A DNA stretch of 64,000 nucleotides from Thalassobaculum litoreum DSM 18839 (GTDB lineage Bacteria > Pseudomonadota > Alphaproteobacteria > Thalassobaculales > Thalassobaculaceae). A program made the translations under genes and the position numbers. The DNA lies in NCBI RefSeq assembly GCF_900102465.1, contig NZ_FNBW01000006.1, positions 62,001 through 126,000 on the forward strand. Reading direction: 5' to 3'. Positions within the stretch are counted from its first letter, which is position 1. Every line of letters begins with the position of its first letter. The notes under the pieces are model-generated. The model worked only from the letters and a program-made list of their open reading frames with translations, was not told the origin of the DNA and did no database searches. Shown here in pieces: positions 18,223-27,423 of the stretch.

Positions 18223-19455
18223 TCAGACCACGTTGCGCTCCTTCAGCGGCCGGCCCTCCAGAATGCGCTCGATGCCGAAGCGGGTGAGGTCGAGGGTCCG
18301 GAACCGGCTGGCGGTGATCAGCTCGCTCACCGCCCGCCCGGCCGCCGGCGACTGCTGAAGGCCGTGGCCGGAGAAGCCGGTGGCGAAGATCAGGTTGCCG
18401 ATCTCCGGATGCCGGCCAATCACCGCGTTCTGGTCGAGGGCGTTGTAGTCGTAGGGTCCCGCCCAGGCACCGGTCAGCTTCACCGCCTCGAAGGCCGGAA
18501 TCCGCTCGGCCAGGGCGGGCCAGACCACGTCGTCCCACCAGCGCCAGTCCACCTCGATGTCCCAGCTTTCCGGGTCGTCCTCTTCCGGCGGTGAGATCCC
18601 GCAGACATAGCCCGCTCCTTCCGGCCGCACGAAGACGCCGGTGGTGCCGATGGTCAGCGGCAGCGGCGGGCCTTCCAGCGGATCGCGGCAGGAAATCTGA
18701 TAGACCGTGCGAATCCGGGGTCCGACCGGCAGGTCGATGCCGGCGAGACCGGCGACCGTGCCGGAATTCGCTCCCGACGCGATCACCAGGGTGCCGCAGG
18801 CGATCGCGGAGCCGTCGGCAAGCGTCACCCGCTCGACACCGGCCTTGCCGCGTCCGATGCCGGTCACCTCGCCGGTGACATAGGCGACGCCCAGCGAGCG
18901 GGCCTTGCGCTTGAAGGCCTGGAGCAGGGTGTTGGGGTCGATCCAGCCCTCCCCGCGCTCGCCGAAGGTGGCCGCCGCCACGCCTTCGGTGTTCAGGTAG
19001 GGAAAGCGCCGACCCAGCTCGTCGGCCTCCAGCCAGGAAATCGCGGCGCCGGCGGCGGTCTGTACCGCGTGGTTCTCGGCCAGGATGGCGCGGCCTTCCG
19101 CCGGGGCGAGGAACAGATAGCCGTTCTCCACGAAGCCCAGCTCCGGGCGCTCGCCCTCGACCTCGAGCAGGTCGGTCGCCTCGGCGACGAAGGCGCGGGC
19201 ATAGAGCCCGATCTCCACGTTCTCGCGAATGGAGAACTGCTGCCGGATGCCGCCGACGGAGAGCGGCGTGGAGGCGCGGGCATAGGTCGGGTCGCGCTCG
19301 ACCACCACGATCCGACCCTTGAAGTCCGGCGACGCGGCCAGAAAATAGGCAGTGGCGGACCCGACGGCCCCACCGCCCACAATCACCACATCCGCCACCA
19401 CATCCGCCACCACATCCGCCACCACGTCCGCCTGTCCGCCGTCCGTCCCAGTCAT
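18223..19455 (-). CDS. FAD-dependent oxidoreductase of the D-amino acid/sarcosine oxidase type
   Basis: DAO-fold flavoprotein of 410 residues. The Rossmann motif VVIVGGGAVGSATAYFLA binds the FAD ADP moiety; further family features are VVERDPTYARAST, GGIRQQFS and, near the end, ATGFSGHGLQQSPAAGRAVSEL. Substrates in the family are secondary or D-amino acids; the specific one is unknown. The ATG at 19455 has AGGGAG upstream and is preferred to an in-frame start at 19497. Between the start and the Rossmann strand lies a 12-bp tandem repeat coding for repeated VVAD, unlike normal family members. Divergent from glnD. Confidence 0.85.
   Translation of the reverse strand: MTGTDGGQADVVADVVADVVADVVIVGGGAVGSATAYFLAASPDFKGRIVVVERDPTYARASTPLSVGGIRQQFSIRENVEIGLYARAFVAEATDLLEVEGERPELGFVENGYLFLAPAEGRAILAENHAVQTAAGAAISWLEADELGRRFPYLNTEGVAAATFGERGEGWIDPNTLLQAFKRKARSLGVAYVTGEVTGIGRGKAGVERVTLADGSAIACGTLVIASGANSGTVAGLAGIDLPVGPRIRTVYQISCRDPLEGPPLPLTIGTTGVFVRPEGAGYVCGISPPEEDDPESWDIEVDWRWWDDVVWPALAERIPAFEAVKLTGAWAGPYDYNALDQNAVIGRHPEIGNLIFATGFSGHGLQQSPAAGRAVSELITASRFRTLDLTRFGIERILEGRPLKERNVV
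19385..19432 (-). repeat. 12-bp tandem repeat at the 5' end of the FAD oxidoreductase
   Basis: Four copies of a 12-mer (plus-strand ACCACATCCGCC; the fourth has one A-to-G change) in frame with the gene, encoding VVAD/VADV repeats right before the GxGxxG strand. Typical of slippage expansion. Confidence 0.9.
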
Positions 19456-19553
19456 GCGCCGCTCCCTTGTCCGGTCAGTGTCGGGAGCGTCAGGCATCCG
19501 TGACGGCCGGACAAGGGCCGCGTATAGTCTGCGCGACGGAAAAGGAGCCTTTC

Positions 19554-22385
19554 GTGGCCGCTACAGCCGAGGTCGAGACCCGCACCGACAGTTCCCGCGA
19601 GCGCAGCGCGCCGCAGGTCGAGCTTGCGGTGCTGGGCAAACGCGTCCCCAACCGCAAGGCGATCTGCGACGTCCCGGCCCTGGCCGCCGAAATCGAGGAG
19701 GTGGCCGGCGATCTGAAGGACCCGACCTTCCGGCGCGGCGCGATCCTGGACCTGCTGAAAGCCGCGCTGGCCGACGCCACGGGCGAGATCCGCCGCCGGC
19801 TCGAGGCCACCAACGACGGCGCGGCCTGCGTGCGCGGCCGGGCCTGGCTGATGGACCAGATCATCGGCGTCATCGCCACCCACGCCGCCGAACGCGAGTT
19901 CCCGGCCACCAACCCGACCACCTCGGAACGGATCGCCGTCACCGCGGTCGGCGGCTACGGCCGCGGCGAGCTGGCGCCGCAATCGGACATCGATCTGCTG
20001 TTCCTGCTGCCCTACAAGCAGACCGCGCGCTGCGAGCAGATTGTGGAGTACATGCTCTACCTGCTCTGGGATCTCGGCCTGAAGGTCGGCCACTCGACCC
20101 GCTCGGTGGCCGAGTGCATCCGCCAGGCCCATGCCGACATCACGATCCGCACGGCCATGCTGGAATCCCGCTTCCTGTGGGGCGACGACGCGCTCTACGA
20201 GGAGATGCGCGAGAAGTTCATGGCCGATATCGCCTCCGGCTCGCCGCTGGAGTTCGTGGAGCAGAAGCTGCAGGAATCCGATAACCGGCACCGCCGCATG
20301 GGCGATAGCCGTTACGTTGTCGAACCGAACATCAAGGACGGCAAGGGCGGGCTGCGCGACCTGCATACCCTGTTCTGGATCTCGAAATACGTCTACCGGA
20401 TCGAGGATGTGGCCGAGCTGGTGCCGCGCGGGGTGCTGGATCTGGCCGAGGCCCGGCGCTTCGCCCAGGCGCAGAAGCGGCTGTGGACCATCCGCTGCCA
20501 CCTGCATTACCTCACCGGCCGGCCGGAGGAGCGTCTGACCTTCGACGTGCAGCCGGTGATCGCCGAGCGGCTGGGCTATACCGACCGGGCGGGCGCCATC
20601 GCGGTCGAGCGCTTCATGAAGCACTATTACCTGACGGCGAAGGATGTGGGCGACCTGACCCGCATCTTCTGCGCCGCCATCGAAGCCGAGTACAAGCGCC
20701 GCCGCCGCCGCTTCCGCCTGCCGAAGATGTTCGGCGAGCAGCGGTTCGGCGATTTCCGGGTCGAGGGCGACCGCATCACCCTGATCGACGATGACGCGTT
20801 CCAGCGCGATCCGGTGAACCTCATCCGGCTGTTCCACGACAGCCATTTCCGCGACCTGATGATCCACCCGCACGCCCTGCGGGTGATCACCCAGAACCAG
20901 ACCCTCATCAACGCCGACCTGCGGCGCGATCCCGAGGCGAACCGGCTGTTCCTGGAGATCCTGAGCAGTCCGAAGGGTCCCGAGCGCATCCTGCGGCGGA
21001 TGAGCGAGGCGCGGGTGCTGGGCAAGTTCGTGCCGGATTTCGGCCGGGTCGTCGCCCAGATGCAGTTCGACATGTACCACACCTACACGGTGGACGAGCA
21101 CACGCTGGTCTGCCTTGGCGTGCTGCACGCGATAGAGCAGGGCGAGCTGAAGGAGGTGGCGCCGATCGCCACCGACGTGGTGCACAAGATCCTGTCGCGC
21201 CGGGCGCTGTATGTGGCGCTGTTCCTGCACGACATCGCCAAGGGCCGCGGCGGCAACCACTCGATCCTGGGCGAGCGGGTGGCGCGGCGGGTCTGCCCGC
21301 GCCTCGGCATGACCGAGGAGGAGACCGACACGGTCGCCTGGCTGATCCGCTGGCACCTGCTGATGTCGGACACCGCCTTCAAGCGCGACGTCCACGATCC
21401 CAAGACGGTGGAGGATTTCGCCCGCATCGTACAGTCGCCGGAGCGGCTGCGCCTGCTGCTGGTGATGACCGTGGCCGATATCCGCGGCGTCGGCCCCCAT
21501 GTCTGGAACGGCTGGAAGGCCCAGCTTCTGCGCGATCTCTACTACGCGACCGACGAAATGCTGACCGGCGGGACCTCGCCGACCAAGACCGGTGCGCGGG
21601 TGGCCGCCGCCAAGCGGAAGGTGGCCGAGCAGCTCGCCGGCTGGACCGAGGCGGAGGTGGAAGCGCATCTGGCCCTCGGCTACGATCCCTACTGGCTTGG
21701 TTTCGATACCGAAACGCTGGTGCGTCATGCCTGGCTGGTGCGCCGGGCCCAGGCGTCGGATGCCCGTCTGGTGGTGGAGCATCGCCTGGACCCGGACCGC
21801 GAGGTCACCGAGGTGACGGTATACGCCGCCGACCATCCGGGCCTGTTCTCCCGCATCGCCGGCGCGATGTCCTCGGTCGGGGCCAACATCGTCGATGCCC
21901 GAATCGTCACACTGGCCGACGGCATGGCGATCGACACCTTCATGATCCAGGACGACAAGCGGCAGATGTTCGACCGCTCCGACCGCCTGGCCCGGCTGGC
22001 CTCGGCCATCGAGCGCACCCTGGACGGCAGTCTGCGGCTGGAGGAGCAGCTCGAGAAGAAGGGCACGCTAACCACTCGGCGCACCCGGGCGATGAAGGTG
22101 CCGCCGCGGGTGCTGATCGACCAGAAGGCCAGCGTGACCCATACGGTGATCGAGGTGAACGCCCATGACGAGCCGGGTGTCCTGCACCGCATGACCCGGG
22201 CCCTGGCGCGGGTCGGCGTGCAGATTCATTCCGCGACCGTGTCGACCTATGGCGAGCGGTTCGTCGACGTGTTCTATGTGAAGGATGTCTTCGGCCTGAA
22301 GATCGACAGCGCCAGGAAACTGGACGAGATCCGCGGGGCATTGCTGGACTCGCTGGGGGTCAAGCCGGCGGAGAAGACGAAATAA
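19554..22385 (+). CDS. glnD: Bifunctional PII uridylyltransferase/uridylyl-removing enzyme GlnD
   Basis: Nitrogen sensor that adds UMP to PII proteins under nitrogen limitation and removes it when glutamine is high. The nucleotidyltransferase motif GGYGRGELAPQSDIDLLF is at about residues 133-150; the HD hydrolase motif LHDIAKGRGGNHS is near residue 559; two C-terminal ACT domains (about 750-815 and 864-935) sense glutamine. I choose GTG at 19554, which has AAGGAG 7 bp before it, giving 943 residues; the frame is open further upstream but lacks a ribosome site. The gene stands alone, with 120 bp before murJ. Confidence 0.96.
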   Translation: MAATAEVETRTDSSRERSAPQVELAVLGKRVPNRKAICDVPALAAEIEEVAGDLKDPTFRRGAILDLLKAALADATGEIRRRLEATNDGAACVRGRAWLMDQIIGVIATHAAEREFPATNPTTSERIAVTAVGGYGRGELAPQSDIDLLFLLPYKQTARCEQIVEYMLYLLWDLGLKVGHSTRSVAECIRQAHADITIRTAMLESRFLWGDDALYEEMREKFMADIASGSPLEFVEQKLQESDNRHRRMGDSRYVVEPNIKDGKGGLRDLHTLFWISKYVYRIEDVAELVPRGVLDLAEARRFAQAQKRLWTIRCHLHYLTGRPEERLTFDVQPVIAERLGYTDRAGAIAVERFMKHYYLTAKDVGDLTRIFCAAIEAEYKRRRRRFRLPKMFGEQRFGDFRVEGDRITLIDDDAFQRDPVNLIRLFHDSHFRDLMIHPHALRVITQNQTLINADLRRDPEANRLFLEILSSPKGPERILRRMSEARVLGKFVPDFGRVVAQMQFDMYHTYTVDEHTLVCLGVLHAIEQGELKEVAPIATDVVHKILSRRALYVALFLHDIAKGRGGNHSILGERVARRVCPRLGMTEEETDTVAWLIRWHLLMSDTAFKRDVHDPKTVEDFARIVQSPERLRLLLVMTVADIRGVGPHVWNGWKAQLLRDLYYATDEMLTGGTSPTKTGARVAAAKRKVAEQLAGWTEAEVEAHLALGYDPYWLGFDTETLVRHAWLVRRAQASDARLVVEHRLDPDREVTEVTVYAADHPGLFSRIAGAMSSVGANIVDARIVTLADGMAIDTFMIQDDKRQMFDRSDRLARLASAIERTLDGSLRLEEQLEKKGTLTTRRTRAMKVPPRVLIDQKASVTHTVIEVNAHDEPGVLHRMTRALARVGVQIHSATVSTYGERFVDVFYVKDVFGLKIDSARKLDEIRGALLDSLGVKPAEKTK

Positions 22386-22411
22386 CGAACCGCCGGCCCG
22401 TCGAGACGCGT

Positions 22412-22465
22412 CCCGGATCGGATCCGGGGCCTGTCGGCCGGCGCCTTAAATCCGCCGTACGGCGG
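22412..22465. other. Two hairpins in the glnD-murJ gap
   Basis: CCCGGAT-CGG-ATCCGGG (22412-22428) and the palindrome CCGCCGTACGGCGG (22452-22465) lie in the 120 bp between glnD and murJ. Neither has a T-tract. They could be weak termination or RNA-stability structures. Confidence 0.4.
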
Positions 22466-22505
22466 CCATAGGCCTAGCGCGCCGAATCACGTACATCCTG
22501 GCCCC

Positions 22506-24050
22506 ATGAACCTCGCCCGCGCCATCGCCACCGTCGGCGGCTACACCATGATCAGCCGGGTGACCGGGTTCGTGCGCGACATGCTGATCGCCGCCGTGGT
22601 CGGGGCCGGGCCGATCGCCGATGCGTTCTTCGTCGCCTTCCAGATCCCCAACTTCTTCCGCCGGCTGACCGGCGAGGGGGCGCTCACCGTCGCCTTCGTG
22701 CCGATGTTCGCCGGCATGGTCGAGACCAAGGGCCAGCAGGCCGCCGTCGCCTTCGCCGGCCAGGTCCAGTCCGTCCTGCTGGTCGTCCTGCTGGCCCTGC
22801 TGGCCGTGGCCGAGTTCGCCATGCCGGGGGTGATCCTGCTGCTCGCCCCCGGGTTCGGCGGGGACGACCCGCGCTACGACTTGGCGGTGGAACTGACCCG
22901 GATCACCTTCCCCTATCTGCCGCTGATCTCGCTGGTGGCGCTGTGGGGCGGGATGCTGAACAGCCTGGGCAAGTTCTGGGCGATGGCCGCCGCGCCGATC
23001 CTGCTGAATCTGATCCTGATCGCCGCCCTGGCGACGGCGGCCGGGCTGCTGGAGACCCCGGGCCATGTGCTGGCCTGGGGCGTGGCGATCGCCGGGGTCG
23101 CCCAGGCGCTGTTCGTCGCGCTCGCCTGCCGGCGCGAGGGCGCGCTGCCGCCGCTGCTGCGTCCGCGGCTGACGCCCGAGGTCAGGCGGCTGCTGGTGCT
23201 GATCGCGCCAGCGGCCCTTGGCGCCGGCGTGGTGCAGGTAAACGCCTTCATCGGCATTCTTCTGGCCTCGCTGCTGCCGGCGGGCTCGGTCTCCTACCTG
23301 TATTATGCCGACCGGGTGGTGCAGTTGCCGCTCGGCGTCGTCGGCGTGGCGATCGGCACCGCCCTGCTGCCGATGCTGTCCCGCCAGGTCCGTGCCGAAG
23401 AGACGGGGGCGGCGCTGTGGACCCAGAACCGGGCGCTGGAGATCGGCCTGCTGCTGACGGTGCCGGCCGCCTTCGCCATCTCGGTGATCGCCGATCCGCT
23501 GGTCACCGTGCTGTTCCAGCGTGGCGCTTTCTCGGCCACCGACGGCTACGAGACGGCCATCACGCTGGCCGCCTATGCCGCCGGCCTGCCCGCCTTCGTG
23601 CTGATCAAGGTGTTCCAGCCGGGCTTCTTCGCCCGCCAGGATACCGCCACCCCGGTCAAGGTGGCGGCCGCCGCGGTGGTCGCCAACCTCGCCTGCAACG
23701 CGGTGCTGCTGCCGATGTTCGACCAGGTCGGCATCGCCCTGTCGACGGTGATCTCCTCCTGGCTGAACGCCGCGCTGCTGGCCACGTTGCTCTACCGGCG
23801 CGGTCATCTGGCGCTGGACAGGCGCCTGCTCGTCCGCGCGCCGAAGATCGTGCTGTCGGCAGCCTTGATGGCGGGAGCGCTCTGGTTCCTGGCCGAGGGG
23901 CTGGCGCCCTGGCTCGCGGGTGGAACGGCGCAGCGGGTCGGCGCGCTGGCCGGTCTGGTGTTGGCCGGCCTCGCGGTCTACGCCGCCGCCTGCCTGATCC
24001 TGAAGGCCGCCCATCCGCGGGATTTCGCCGCCATGCGCCGGGCCGGCTGA
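22506..24050 (+). CDS. murJ: Lipid II flippase MurJ
   Basis: Inner-membrane MOP-superfamily protein of 514 residues with about 14 predicted helices. The N-terminus TMISRVTGFVRDMLIAAVVG and the stretch ADAFFVAFQIPNFFRRLTGEGAL are the most conserved MurJ segments, with the arginines needed for lipid II transport; QRGAFSATD is also conserved. It moves the peptidoglycan precursor across the membrane. No strong Shine-Dalgarno precedes the ATG. Only 3 bp separate its stop from that of the convergent PP2C gene. In alphaproteobacteria murJ commonly follows glnD, as here. A second, divergent paralogue lies at 26035-27381. Confidence 0.95.
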   Translation: MNLARAIATVGGYTMISRVTGFVRDMLIAAVVGAGPIADAFFVAFQIPNFFRRLTGEGALTVAFVPMFAGMVETKGQQAAVAFAGQVQSVLLVVLLALLAVAEFAMPGVILLLAPGFGGDDPRYDLAVELTRITFPYLPLISLVALWGGMLNSLGKFWAMAAAPILLNLILIAALATAAGLLETPGHVLAWGVAIAGVAQALFVALACRREGALPPLLRPRLTPEVRRLLVLIAPAALGAGVVQVNAFIGILLASLLPAGSVSYLYYADRVVQLPLGVVGVAIGTALLPMLSRQVRAEETGAALWTQNRALEIGLLLTVPAAFAISVIADPLVTVLFQRGAFSATDGYETAITLAAYAAGLPAFVLIKVFQPGFFARQDTATPVKVAAAAVVANLACNAVLLPMFDQVGIALSTVISSWLNAALLATLLYRRGHLALDRRLLVRAPKIVLSAALMAGALWFLAEGLAPWLAGGTAQRVGALAGLVLAGLAVYAAACLILKAAHPRDFAAMRRAG

Positions 24051-24053
24051 GCC

Positions 24054-24881
24054 TCAGGTCAGCTCCACCAGAAGCGCGGCGGCATCGTCGGAGGTCTTGA
24101 ACCGGCCGAACGGGATATCGTCGGCCGCATCCGCCTCGAAGCCGCGCAGCCTCCCGATCAGTGACGCTAGACCCTCTCGCTCGGCGGCCTGGAACAGCCC
24201 GTCGTCGTCATACAGCCCGTACATCTCCACCAGCCGGTAGAACCCGTCGGTGCAGAGCAGGACTCTGGTGCCCGGCTCGGCCGAGGTCTCATGCGTGTTC
24301 AGCCCGACCACCGCTTCCGCATGGACGCTGAGAACCCAGTAGCCGTCCGGCCGGTTCATCCTCGCCCGCTGGCGGCGCAGGGTCGCGTTGATGTCGCTGC
24401 CGTCGGAAAGCAGGCGACGGGCCTGGGCCTGCTCGTCCTTATCGGAAACTGGTTTCGGAATCGCAATAGCATCAGCGCCAGGTCGGCGGACCAGAGTGGT
24501 GCAGTCGGGGAAGCCGCCAAAGCTGAGCGTGCCCGACGCCCTATTCCAGCGTGTCACGGTAAGCGCCGCACTCGGCATGTCGCCGGGCGGGATCGCCGAG
24601 ACGGGAGACTCCGTCTGCCGCTCTACCGCCTCCCGCAGGCCCTGGATCAGCGCTGCCGCCATGTCCAAGGGGGTGCCGCCGCCGGTATGGCGCAGCAGTC
24701 GGTCGGTCTGCTCGGCGAACCAGAACGCGTCGGTGGGCGCGTCGGGGAACAGGCGTGTGGCGCAGACGTCGGTGGCCCCGTCGATCACCCAGGCGAGTCC
24801 GCGCCGGGGGTCGCAGCCGATCCGATCCTCTGAGTTCCGGCCCTTGCCAGGATCGTTCACGCTGTCGACCAGTCGGATCAC
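24054..24881 (-). CDS. PP2C-type (PPM) protein phosphatase domain protein
   Basis: A 275-residue single-domain protein. The metal-binding aspartate motifs of PPM Ser/Thr phosphatases can be followed: GKGRNSEDRIG, WVIDGATDV, VLLCTDGFYRLVE and FKTSDDAAALLVEL. No membrane, FHA or kinase domain is attached. I start at the GTG at 24881, with GAGGAG 7 bp before it; a longer frame to 25034 adds residues without family character. The protein resembles stand-alone alphaproteobacterial phosphatases whose targets are not known, and no kinase gene is adjacent. Divergent from trpS, convergent with murJ. Confidence 0.85.
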   Translation of the reverse strand: MIRLVDSVNDPGKGRNSEDRIGCDPRRGLAWVIDGATDVCATRLFPDAPTDAFWFAEQTDRLLRHTGGGTPLDMAAALIQGLREAVERQTESPVSAIPPGDMPSAALTVTRWNRASGTLSFGGFPDCTTLVRRPGADAIAIPKPVSDKDEQAQARRLLSDGSDINATLRRQRARMNRPDGYWVLSVHAEAVVGLNTHETSAEPGTRVLLCTDGFYRLVEMYGLYDDDGLFQAAEREGLASLIGRLRGFEADAADDIPFGRFKTSDDAAALLVELT

Positions 24882-24980
24882 GGCAGGCTCCTCTTGGGCT
24901 CCACGCGGGCTCGCCAGCGGGTCCCGGTAACGTGCAATGCTTGATTTGAGCGCGTGGGCCGGAGATAAACCGGCCACGGA

Positions 24981-25002
24981 CGTCTGCGGGCGTCCGCAGA
25001 CG
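24981..25002. other. Perfect hairpin upstream of trpS
   Basis: CGTCTGCGG and CCGCAGACG form a perfect 9-bp stem with loop GCGT in the 179-bp gap between the PP2C gene and trpS. A further partial copy (CCGCAGAC) follows at about 25010. No T-tract and no T-box features follow it. Confidence 0.5.
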
Positions 25003-25060
25003 GAAGGCCCCGCAGACAGACTTCTCCAATGCACCCTAGCCGATGGCGAGTCCCTGATCC

Positions 25061-26065
25061 ATGAGACGCATCTTCTCCGGCATTCAGCCGACCGGTAACC
25101 TGACCCTGGGCAACTACCTCGGTGCGATCCGGAACTGGGTGGCGCTGCAGGGCGAGAAATCCTACGAGTGCATCTTCTGCGTGGTCGACCAGCACGCGAT
25201 CACCATCCCGCAGGATCCGGCCGAGCTGAAGCAGGCGACCCGGGAGGTTGCGGCGAGCCTGATCGCGGCCGGTATCGATCCGACCGACAGCATCCTGTTC
25301 AACCAGTCCCAGGTGGACGAGCACATGAAGCTCGCCTGGGTGCTCGGCTGCGTGGCGCGGGTCGGCTGGCTGAACCGGATGACCCAGTTCAAGGACAAGG
25401 CCGGCAAGGACCGCGACAACGCGACCACCGGCCTGTGGTGGTACCCGGTGCTGATGGCCGCCGACATCCTGGCCTACAAGGGAACCCACGTGCCGGTCGG
25501 CGACGACCAGAAGCAGCACCTGGAGCTCGCCCGCGACATCGCCCAGGCCTACAACTCGATGTTCGGAGTCGAGTTCTTCCCGCTGCCGGAGCCGCAGATT
25601 CTGGGGGCCGCCACCCGGGTGATGAGCCTGCGCGACGGCACCAAGAAGATGAGCAAGTCGGACGCGTCGGACATGTCGCGCATCAACATGACCGACGACG
25701 CCGACACCATCGCCAACAAGATCAAGAAGGCGAAGACCGATCCGGAGCCGCTGCCGAGCGAGGCGGCGGGCCTGGCCGAGCGGGCCGAGGCGCGCAACCT
25801 GGTGACCATCTATGCCGCGCTGGCGGACAGGACGGTCGACGAGGTTCTGGCCGAATACGGCGGCCAGGGCTTCGGCAAGTTCAAGCCGGCCCTGTCGGAG
25901 CTGGCGGTGGAGGTGCTCGGCCCGATCGGGGCGGAGCTGCAGAAGCTGATGGCCGATCCCGCCTTTATCGACAGCGTCCTGGCCAAGGGCGGCGACCGGG
26001 CCCGGGCGCTGGCCAAGCCGATCGTCGAGGAGGTCTACGACACGGTGGGCTTCCTGCGTCCCTGA
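25061..26065 (+). CDS. trpS: Tryptophanyl-tRNA synthetase
   Basis: Class Ic synthetase of 334 residues that charges tRNA-Trp. The HIGH-like signature is in the opening [20 protein letters not shown] and the KMSKS loop appears as [11 protein letters not shown] near residue 203. Length and order are normal. The ATG at 25061 has only a weak ribosome site (GGCGAG). Its last 31 bp overlap the 3' end of the convergent MurJ-like gene, an unusual tail-to-tail overlap of two long genes. Confidence 0.97.
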   Translation: MRRIFSGIQPTGNLTLGNYLGAIRNWVALQGEKSYECIFCVVDQHAITIPQDPAELKQATREVAASLIAAGIDPTDSILFNQSQVDEHMKLAWVLGCVARVGWLNRMTQFKDKAGKDRDNATTGLWWYPVLMAADILAYKGTHVPVGDDQKQHLELARDIAQAYNSMFGVEFFPLPEPQILGAATRVMSLRDGTKKMSKSDASDMSRINMTDDADTIANKIKKAKTDPEPLPSEAAGLAERAEARNLVTIYAALADRTVDEVLAEYGGQGFGKFKPALSELAVEVLGPIGAELQKLMADPAFIDSVLAKGGDRARALAKPIVEEVYDTVGFLRP

Positions 26066-27381
26066 TCCCGCAGGATCCCGAGATACAGCACCGCCCCCGT
26101 CACCGCGAAGGCGGGGGCGGTCGCCAGCGCGATCCCGACGACGCCCCAATACCGCATGAACAGCGCGTTGAGCGCGATGGTCAGCACGATGTTCACCGCC
26201 GCGGCGACCGGAATGACCCCGCCGAGATTGAGCACGGCGGCGGCGCGGACCAGGATCACCACCGCGGCGAAAGCCGGCAGCTGGGTGGCGTAGGCGCTCA
26301 GCACCTGGGCGACCAGTTTGGTGTCCTCCGCGGTGAAGGCGCCGCGCTGGTACAGTAGGGCGATCACCGGCTCCGACAGCAGCCAGGCGATGCCGACCCC
26401 CGGAATGGCCAGCAGGATCACTGCGACCAGATGTCGGCGCAGGCGGGAAAACAGGCGCGCCGGGTCCTCCAGCGCGTTCTCCGCATAGGCCGGCAGCACG
26501 GAGATGCCCAGCGCCGTCGTCACCACATGGAGGCCGGCCAGCACCAGTTTCGCGCCATAGCCCAGGGCCGAGGCCGCCCCCTCGCCCAGGCGGGCGGCCA
26601 TGAGCTGGTCGATCAGCCCGGCGCCCGACAGCAGCAGCGTCGCCAGGAACAGCGGCCCCCAACGACGCAGGAGATCCGCCAGATCGGCCCGGCTGACCGA
26701 GACGGCCGGACGATAGCCCAGTCGGCGCGCCGCGCTGAGCACGATGGCGGCCTCCGCCAGGGTGCCGATCACCGCGCCCCAGGCCAGGGCCGACACGCCG
26801 AGGCTGTCGCGGAACCCGATCAGCAGCAGCGCCATGGCCAGCGGCGTGAGCACCGGCGCGATCGCCGGCAGGGCGAAGCGCCGTTCCGCCGTCAGCACCG
26901 CACCGCCGGCATAGGCCAGCCCGCCCATCACCGCGAACAGGCTCATGATCCACAGCATGTCGGTGGCGAGCGTGATGGTGCGCGCCGAATATCCCGGTGC
27001 GACGGCCGGCAGGTAGAGCGGGGCGAAGGCGGCGCACAGGATCGCCGCACCGGCGATCACGCCGGCGACGATCCCGGCTCCCGAGGTCGCCAGCGCGGAG
27101 GCGCGCCGCCGGTCGCCGCCGCGTTTCGCCGCCAGCAGCGCCGGAATGGCGGCGATCTGGAACGAGCCGGCGACGATCTGCACCAGGAAGACCGGCAGGG
27201 CGAGCGCGACGAAGAAGGCATCCACCTCGGGCCCACGGCCGTAGAGCATCGCGATCACGGCCTCGCGCAGGAAGGCGGAGGATTTGGCGACGACGGAGAG
27301 AATCGCGATGGTCGCCCCGGCGCGGGCGATCGCGCGGTCGTCCATGCCGGACGCGGCCGGTGCTTCGTCCGCCTGACTCAT
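26035..27381 (-). CDS. Second MurJ/MviN-like MOP-superfamily membrane protein
   Basis: A 448-residue polytopic protein with the MviN layout: [21 protein letters not shown] then [13 protein letters not shown] correspond to the first two helices of MurJ, and [14 protein letters not shown] matches the conserved mid-protein motif. It is shorter than MurJ and lacks the last helices. The FFRRLTGEG stretch of MurJ is replaced by a neutral segment, so lipid II transport is doubtful. Another lipid-linked or polysaccharide precursor is possible. It follows a class III cyclase gene, and the 39-bp junction is a tandem repeat of stop/start overlaps. Its 3' end overlaps trpS by 31 bp. Confidence 0.8.
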   Translation of the reverse strand: MSQADEAPAASGMDDRAIARAGATIAILSVVAKSSAFLREAVIAMLYGRGPEVDAFFVALALPVFLVQIVAGSFQIAAIPALLAAKRGGDRRRASALATSGAGIVAGVIAGAAILCAAFAPLYLPAVAPGYSARTITLATDMLWIMSLFAVMGGLAYAGGAVLTAERRFALPAIAPVLTPLAMALLLIGFRDSLGVSALAWGAVIGTLAEAAIVLSAARRLGYRPAVSVSRADLADLLRRWGPLFLATLLLSGAGLIDQLMAARLGEGAASALGYGAKLVLAGLHVVTTALGISVLPAYAENALEDPARLFSRLRRHLVAVILLAIPGVGIAWLLSEPVIALLYQRGAFTAEDTKLVAQVLSAYATQLPAFAAVVILVRAAAVLNLGGVIPVAAAVNIVLTIALNALFMRYWGVVGIALATAPAFAVTGAVLYLGILRDQGRRKPTVS

Positions 27382-27423
27382 GGGGCCTGGCTCATGGGAC
27401 CTGACTCATGGAGGCCGGACTCA
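27380..27423 (-). repeat. Stop/start tandem repeat between cyclase and MurJ-like gene
   Basis: On the minus strand, starting at the cyclase stop codon, the sequence reads as successive related units: TGAGTCCGGCCTCCA, TGAGTCAGGTCCCA, TGAGCCAGGCCCCA, then TGAGTCAGG inside the MurJ-like gene. Each unit boundary forms ATGA, so there are ATGs at 27409, 27395 and 27381. The first two open 5-codon frames (MSQVP and MSQAP) that stop at the TGA overlapping the next ATG; the third is the real gene start. Confidence 0.85.

Noticed and set aside
24882-25060. T-box leader for trpS
   Set aside because: No specifier loop, no conserved T-box sequence and no terminator/antiterminator pair; T-boxes are not expected in this phylum for trpS.
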